Shown here piece by piece: positions 60,550 to 64,000 of a stretch of 64,000 nucleotides of DNA. The stretch is from NCBI GenBank assembly GCA_025464445.1, contig JAODLY010000044.1, positions 91,430 through 155,429 on the forward strand, in the 5' to 3' direction. The position numbers and the translations under genes were made by a program. Every line of letters starts with the position of its first letter. Position 1 is the stretch's first letter. Source of the stretch: Rhodoglobus sp. Lineage in GTDB: Bacteria > Actinomycetota > Actinomycetes > Actinomycetales > Microbacteriaceae. The notes beneath the pieces are model-generated. The model was given only the letters and a program-made list of their open reading frames with translations, searched no databases and was not told the origin of the DNA.

Positions 60550-60805
60550 TGTGCGGGCCGTCGTCAAGCCGGTGCCGCCCGAGTTACGGAAACTCAGGAG
60601 AATCGGCACCCCCGTCGGCGTTTTGGGCGCGAAGGGGCCCCCTAATCGCGTCAGGTCCTGAGTTTTCGATGCCGCGACCGCGTGATGTCGCCCCTGGTGA
60701 TCGCGGCTCCTGCTCGTCGCGCGCGCGAATGCAGGAGTCGACGCCGTACTCGAGCGGGGCACTACAGGCAGCCGCAACCAGCGGCGGGCCCGGGGAGGGA
60801 CAGAG
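60550..60805. other. Intergenic region between ROK operon and clpX
   Basis: 256 bp with no convincing gene; together with the operator the gene-free stretch is 311 bp. It holds a 10-bp inverted repeat (AAACTCAGGA at 60590-60599, complement at 60656-60665) enclosing a GC-rich core with its own GGGGCCCCC fold. The minus strand is open for 76 codons through it, without a binding site or a known family. The last 100 bp may carry the clpX terminator. Confidence 0.3.
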
Positions 60806-62083
60806 TTAGGCGGACTTCTCCGCGCGCGGGGCCTTGCGCGGCACGATTGTCGGCGCGGCGTTGTTGAGCACGGCCTCTTTCGTGACGATCACGCGGGCCA
60901 CCTGGTCGTCGGACGGCACGTCGAACATGATCGGCCCGAGCACCTCTTCCATGATCGCGCGCAAGCCGCGGGCACCCGTCTGGCGCAGCACGGCGAGGTC
61001 GGCGATCGCCTCGAGGGCGTCCTCCTCGAAGTCGAGCTCGACGCCATCGATCTCGAACATGCGCTGGTACTGGCGCACGAGCGCGTTCCTCGGCTTGGTG
61101 AGGATCTCCATGAGCGCGACCTGGTCGAGCGGGGTGACCGTCGTCACAACCGGCAGGCGGCCGATGAACTCGGGAATCAGCCCGAACTTGTGCAGGTCTT
61201 CCGGCAACACCTCGCCGAACAGGTTCACGTCGTCGCCCTTGCTGTGCAGGGGGGCGCCGAAGCCGATGCCCTTCTTGCCCGCGCGCTGCGAGATGATCTC
61301 CTCGAGCCCGGCGAACGCGCCGGCGACGATGAAGAGCACGTTCGTCGTGTCCACCTGGATGAACTCCTGGTGCGGATGCTTGCGGCCGCCCTGAGGCGGA
61401 ACGGATGCCACGGTACCCTCGAGAATCTTGAGCAGGGCCTGCTGCACGCCCTCGCCCGAGACGTCGCGGGTGATGGAGGGGTTCTCGGCCTTGCGGGCGA
61501 TCTTGTCGATCTCATCGATGTAGATGATGCCGGTCTCGGCGCGCTTGACGTCGTAATCCGCCGCCTGGATGAGCTTGAGCAGGATGTTCTCGACGTCTTC
61601 ACCCACGTAGCCCGCCTCGGTGAGAGCCGTGGCATCCGCAACCGCGAAGGGAACGTTGAGGCGTTTCGCCAGGGTTTGCGCGAGGTAGGTCTTGCCACAG
61701 CCCGTGGGGCCGATCAGCAGGATGTTGGACTTGGCGATCTCGACATCGTCGATGAGGGCGTCGGCAGAGGTGATGGTGTTGCGCGCCCTGATGCGTTTGT
61801 AGTGGTTGTAGACGGCGACGGACAGCGCGCGTTTGGCGTGCTCCTGGCCGATGACGTACTCCTCGAGGAATGCGTAGATCTCGCGGGGCTTGGGCAGGTC
61901 GAACTCACTCGAGACCTCTTCCCCGGCTTCGGCGAGGCGCTCCTCGATGATCTCGTTGCACAGTTCGACGCACTCGTCGCAGATGTACACGCCGGGGCCG
62001 GCGATGAGTTGCTGCACCTGCTTTTGGCTCTTGCCACAGAAGGAGCACTTGAGGAGGTCGGCGCTTTCCCCGATCCGGGCCAT
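60806..62083 (-). CDS. clpX: ATP-dependent Clp protease ATP-binding subunit ClpX
   Basis: 425 residues, the standard length. N-terminal zinc-binding domain with four Cys ([20 protein letters not shown]), Walker A GPTGCGKT near 119, Walker [13 protein letters not shown] near 180, pore loop GYVGEDVE near 150, and the IGF-type ClpP-contact loop ([10 protein letters not shown]) near 265. It unfolds substrates for ClpP. The ATG follows GGGGAGAGGAAGAGG. Confidence 0.98.
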   Translation of the reverse strand: MARIGESADLLKCSFCGKSQKQVQQLIAGPGVYICDECVELCNEIIEERLAEAGEEVSSEFDLPKPREIYAFLEEYVIGQEHAKRALSVAVYNHYKRIRARNTITSADALIDDVEIAKSNILLIGPTGCGKTYLAQTLAKRLNVPFAVADATALTEAGYVGEDVENILLKLIQAADYDVKRAETGIIYIDEIDKIARKAENPSITRDVSGEGVQQALLKILEGTVASVPPQGGRKHPHQEFIQVDTTNVLFIVAGAFAGLEEIISQRAGKKGIGFGAPLHSKGDDVNLFGEVLPEDLHKFGLIPEFIGRLPVVTTVTPLDQVALMEILTKPRNALVRQYQRMFEIDGVELDFEEDALEAIADLAVLRQTGARGLRAIMEEVLGPIMFDVPSDDQVARVIVTKEAVLNNAAPTIVPRKAPRAEKSA

Positions 62084-62257
62084 GTCCTCTTCCTCTCCCC
62101 AGCGGATGCACACACCGGTGCGTATCCCCGAGCCTAACCCGATACGGCGACGCTGGTCGGCACCGTGTCCACAAGTGTCGCGGCGCGCCGCATCCCGCAC
62201 CGTGGCTGCCCCCGCTGGCGACGGCGTGCGAGAGAATGAATATCCGGGACGGGAGCG

Positions 62258-62827
62258 ATGATGGACTCGAGATGGGCACGCGTAGCCCGCGGCTGGACGG
62301 CCGCCGGGTTTGCGACGTTTGTCGCCGCGTTCTCACACACGATCGGCGGCGGGGTGGCGCCGTCCGGGTTCGGCATTCTCGTGTCCCTCGTGATCTCCGG
62401 CGCGCTGTGCACGATGCTTGCCGGCCGCACCATGTCGCTCTGGCGGCTCGCGATCGCTGTCGGCGTGAGCCAGGCCCTGTTCCACGGCCTGTTCGGCAGC
62501 CTCGGCACCCCGGTGATCGTCAGTCACCAGATGGGTGCAATGCCGATGGATGCCGCGGCTCCCCACCACGTCGGTGCGGCGATGTGGCTCGCCCACGCCG
62601 CCGCCGGCGTCATCACGATCGTCGCCCTCCGCTATGCGGGCTCGGCGTTCTGGGGCGTCGCGGACACCGCCCGCCTCCTGCTCACCCGGCTCGCCGCGCT
62701 CTTCATTCCGGTCACCGCGACTCCCCGCGGTTCCGCGGCTGTCGCTGACCGCAGCTTCCTGCCGCGCGATCTCGCCCGGCTCCTGTCCCCGATGAGACAC
62801 CGTGGCCCGCCGCCGGAGCTCGCGTAA
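62258..62827 (+). CDS. Membrane protein linked to CopC
   Basis: 189 residues with four to five membrane helices ([76 protein letters not shown]). His and Met residues cluster in helices and loops ([18 protein letters not shown]), suggesting metal contact. It lies 72 bp before the CopC gene on the same strand; together they may handle copper. No family name is certain. Confidence 0.75.
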   Translation: MMDSRWARVARGWTAAGFATFVAAFSHTIGGGVAPSGFGILVSLVISGALCTMLAGRTMSLWRLAIAVGVSQALFHGLFGSLGTPVIVSHQMGAMPMDAAAPHHVGAAMWLAHAAAGVITIVALRYAGSAFWGVADTARLLLTRLAALFIPVTATPRGSAAVADRSFLPRDLARLLSPMRHRGPPPELA

Positions 62828-62899
62828 CCGCAAGCCGGGCATCCCCACTCATTCCCAGGACATTTGTCGCGCATTCGCGGCCTCATCGAAGGAACTTTC

Positions 62900-63505
62900 A
62901 TGCACAGACGATCCATTGCCCGCGCGGCCGCGGCCTTCACCGCCGGCGCGCTGCTCGCCCTCGCCGCACCGCTCGCGGCGAGCGCGCACGACACGCTCGT
63001 GTCGTCCACCCCGTCGGACGGAAGCACAATCACGGGCTTGCCCGACGCATTCTCGGTGACGATGAACGAGCCGCTCGGCGATCTCACGGGCAACGGATCG
63101 GGCTTCGCCATCGAGGTGCGCGACGCCGCGGGCGCGTATTACGGGGACGGCTGCTTCACGATTGCCGATGCGACACTCGCCACGGCGGCCGCCCTGGGCG
63201 CCCCTGGCAACTACACGCTGCTCTGGCAGGTAGTTTCGGCGGATGGTCACATCGCCTCAGGCGAACTCCGGTTCGCCTGGGCACCTGCCGACGGTTCAAC
63301 TGCGTCGCCCGGCTCAGCGACGCCACCGGTCTGCGGGGCGACAGCCGACCCGACTGCCCCGGCGACCCCCATGGCCATCCCGACGAAACAGGCACATGCC
63401 GACGCGGACCTCTCGAGTGTGCTGTGGATCGGGGGGGCCATAGGGGCCGTGCTCGGGGCCGGGCTCGTGACCTTCCTCGTGCTCGGGCGGCGCAAGAGGG
63501 CCTGA
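62900..63505 (+). CDS. CopC/YcnJ-type copper-binding protein, membrane-anchored
   Basis: 201 residues from the ATG at 62900 (GAAGGAAC upstream). The signal peptide ends ALAAPLAASA, leaving His as first mature residue (HDTLVSSTPSDGS), the copper ligand typical of CopC. The Ig-like CopC domain runs to about residue 130, with ADGHIASGELRFAW carrying a second His. An Ala/Pro linker and a C-terminal membrane helix (VLWIGGAIGAVLGAGLVTFLVL) followed by RRKRA anchor it outside. Confidence 0.88.
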   Translation: MHRRSIARAAAAFTAGALLALAAPLAASAHDTLVSSTPSDGSTITGLPDAFSVTMNEPLGDLTGNGSGFAIEVRDAAGAYYGDGCFTIADATLATAAALGAPGNYTLLWQVVSADGHIASGELRFAWAPADGSTASPGSATPPVCGATADPTAPATPMAIPTKQAHADADLSSVLWIGGAIGAVLGAGLVTFLVLGRRKRA

Positions 63506-63529
63506 CGCCGCTCTCGGCCGCCGCAACGC

Positions 63530-63562
63530 AGGAAGGGCCGCCCCACCGGGGCGGCCCTTCCT
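63530..63562. terminator. Bidirectional hairpin terminator between copC and clpP
   Basis: Perfect 15-bp stem AGGAAGGGCCGCCCC with loop ACC and its complement, between convergent genes, ending in TTCCTGTTT on the plus strand. Confidence 0.85.
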
Positions 63563-63576
63563 GTTTCGCGTGGAGG

Positions 63577-64000
63577 CTACTTCGCGGCGATCGCCACGGG
63601 TACGTTCTTGCGAGTCGTGAGCACCTGGTCGATCAGGCCGTACTCGACGGCCTCATCCGCGCTCAGGATCTTGTCGCGGTCGATGTCCTTGTGCACTTCT
63701 TCGCTCGTGCGGTTGGAGTGGAACGCGAGGGTGTCCTCGAGCCAGGTGCGCATCCTGAGGATCTCGCGAGCCTGGATCTCGATGTCCGACGCCTGGCTGG
63801 CGCCCTCGGAGCCGGCAGCCGGCTGGTGGATGAGGATGCGCGCGTTCGGCAGTGCGAGCCGCTTGCCCTTGGTGCCACCGGCGGTGATCACCGCGGCGGC
63901 GGACGCAGCCTGGCCGAGCACGACCGTCTGGATGTGCGGGCGGATGTACTGCATCGTGTCGTAGATCGCAGTCATCGCTGTGAACGAGCCACCCGGCGAG
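63577..64000 (-). CDS. clpP: ATP-dependent Clp protease proteolytic subunit, N-terminus outside window
   Basis: The last 141 residues of ClpP; the frame is open to the window edge (SPGGSFTAMTAIYDTM is the strand next to the active site). The catalytic Ser (GQAASAAAV), His (ILIHQPAAG) and Asp (DIDRDKI) are all present. The HQPAAGSEGASQASDIEIQA form points to the ClpP2-type subunit that in actinobacteria pairs with a ClpP1 and docks ClpX. Here it is separated from clpX by two plus-strand genes. Confidence 0.95.
   Translation of the reverse strand, partial: SPGGSFTAMTAIYDTMQYIRPHIQTVVLGQAASAAAVITAGGTKGKRLALPNARILIHQPAAGSEGASQASDIEIQAREILRMRTWLEDTLAFHSNRTSEEVHKDIDRDKILSADEAVEYGLIDQVLTTRKNVPVAIAAK

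Overview
The window looks like chromosome of a high-GC actinobacterium of the Microbacteriaceae or close Micrococcales relatives. This rests on strong G/C bias at third codon positions, the block rplU-rpmA-obg-proB-proA-small membrane protein-nadD-rsfS, an RNase E/G with a long disordered N-terminus, a translational ileS T-box of the actinobacterial short type, a class-E (LAxTG) sorting signal, and clpP-clpX of actinobacterial type. A secreted DUF3494 ice-binding protein suggests a cold or icy habitat. Species cannot be named from the sequence.

Region 1 (1 to about 10.6 kb) is the right part of an integrated mobile element whose left end lies outside the window. It reads: a partial unknown gene; small unknown and membrane proteins; an MT-A70 adenine methyltransferase; a promoter at 2395; then a tightly coupled transfer block with a VirD4/TraG-type coupling ATPase, a replication-relaxation protein and several unknown small proteins; an Xis-like HTH protein; a tyrosine integrase; a tRNA-Lys 3'-half flanked by integrase-arm-like repeats (an apparently unrecombined attP); and a large serine recombinase whose frame runs through the terminator and gene of tRNA-Ala(GGC). 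No T4SS channel gene is visible, so the visible part behaves like a mobilizable element.

Region 2 (10.7 to 33.3 kb) is mostly housekeeping on the minus strand: acetolactate decarboxylase, rsfS, nadD, proA, proB, obg, L27 and L21, a permease pair with a secreted propeller-like protein (bracketed by two copies of a 56-57 bp palindromic repeat), RNase E/G, a VKOR/DsbA disulfide pair on the plus strand, ndk, folC and ileS with its T-box.

Region 3 (33.5 to 41.5 kb) is accessory: a GH87-type alpha-1,3-glucanase, a GntR/DUF1648 pair with its own palindromic operator, a wall-anchored ice-binding protein, an unusual HxlR-SARP fusion regulator, an MHS-type MFS transporter and an exported protein of unknown function.

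Region 4 (41.7 to 51.3 kb) holds valS with a GNAT acetyltransferase, an ArsR-type regulator with a nested palindromic operator, an LCP wall-polymer ligase, an M3 peptidase, a MarR regulator and an LLM flavin oxidoreductase preceded by a GGAGG-rich tandem array.

Region 5 (51.5 to 60.5 kb) is a minus-strand alpha-glucoside unit: ROK regulator, two ABC permeases, binding protein, GH15 and GH31 enzymes, and a BenE transporter that lacks a normal start codon. The window ends with clpX and the C-terminal part of clpP, which are separated by a plus-strand membrane protein and CopC pair.
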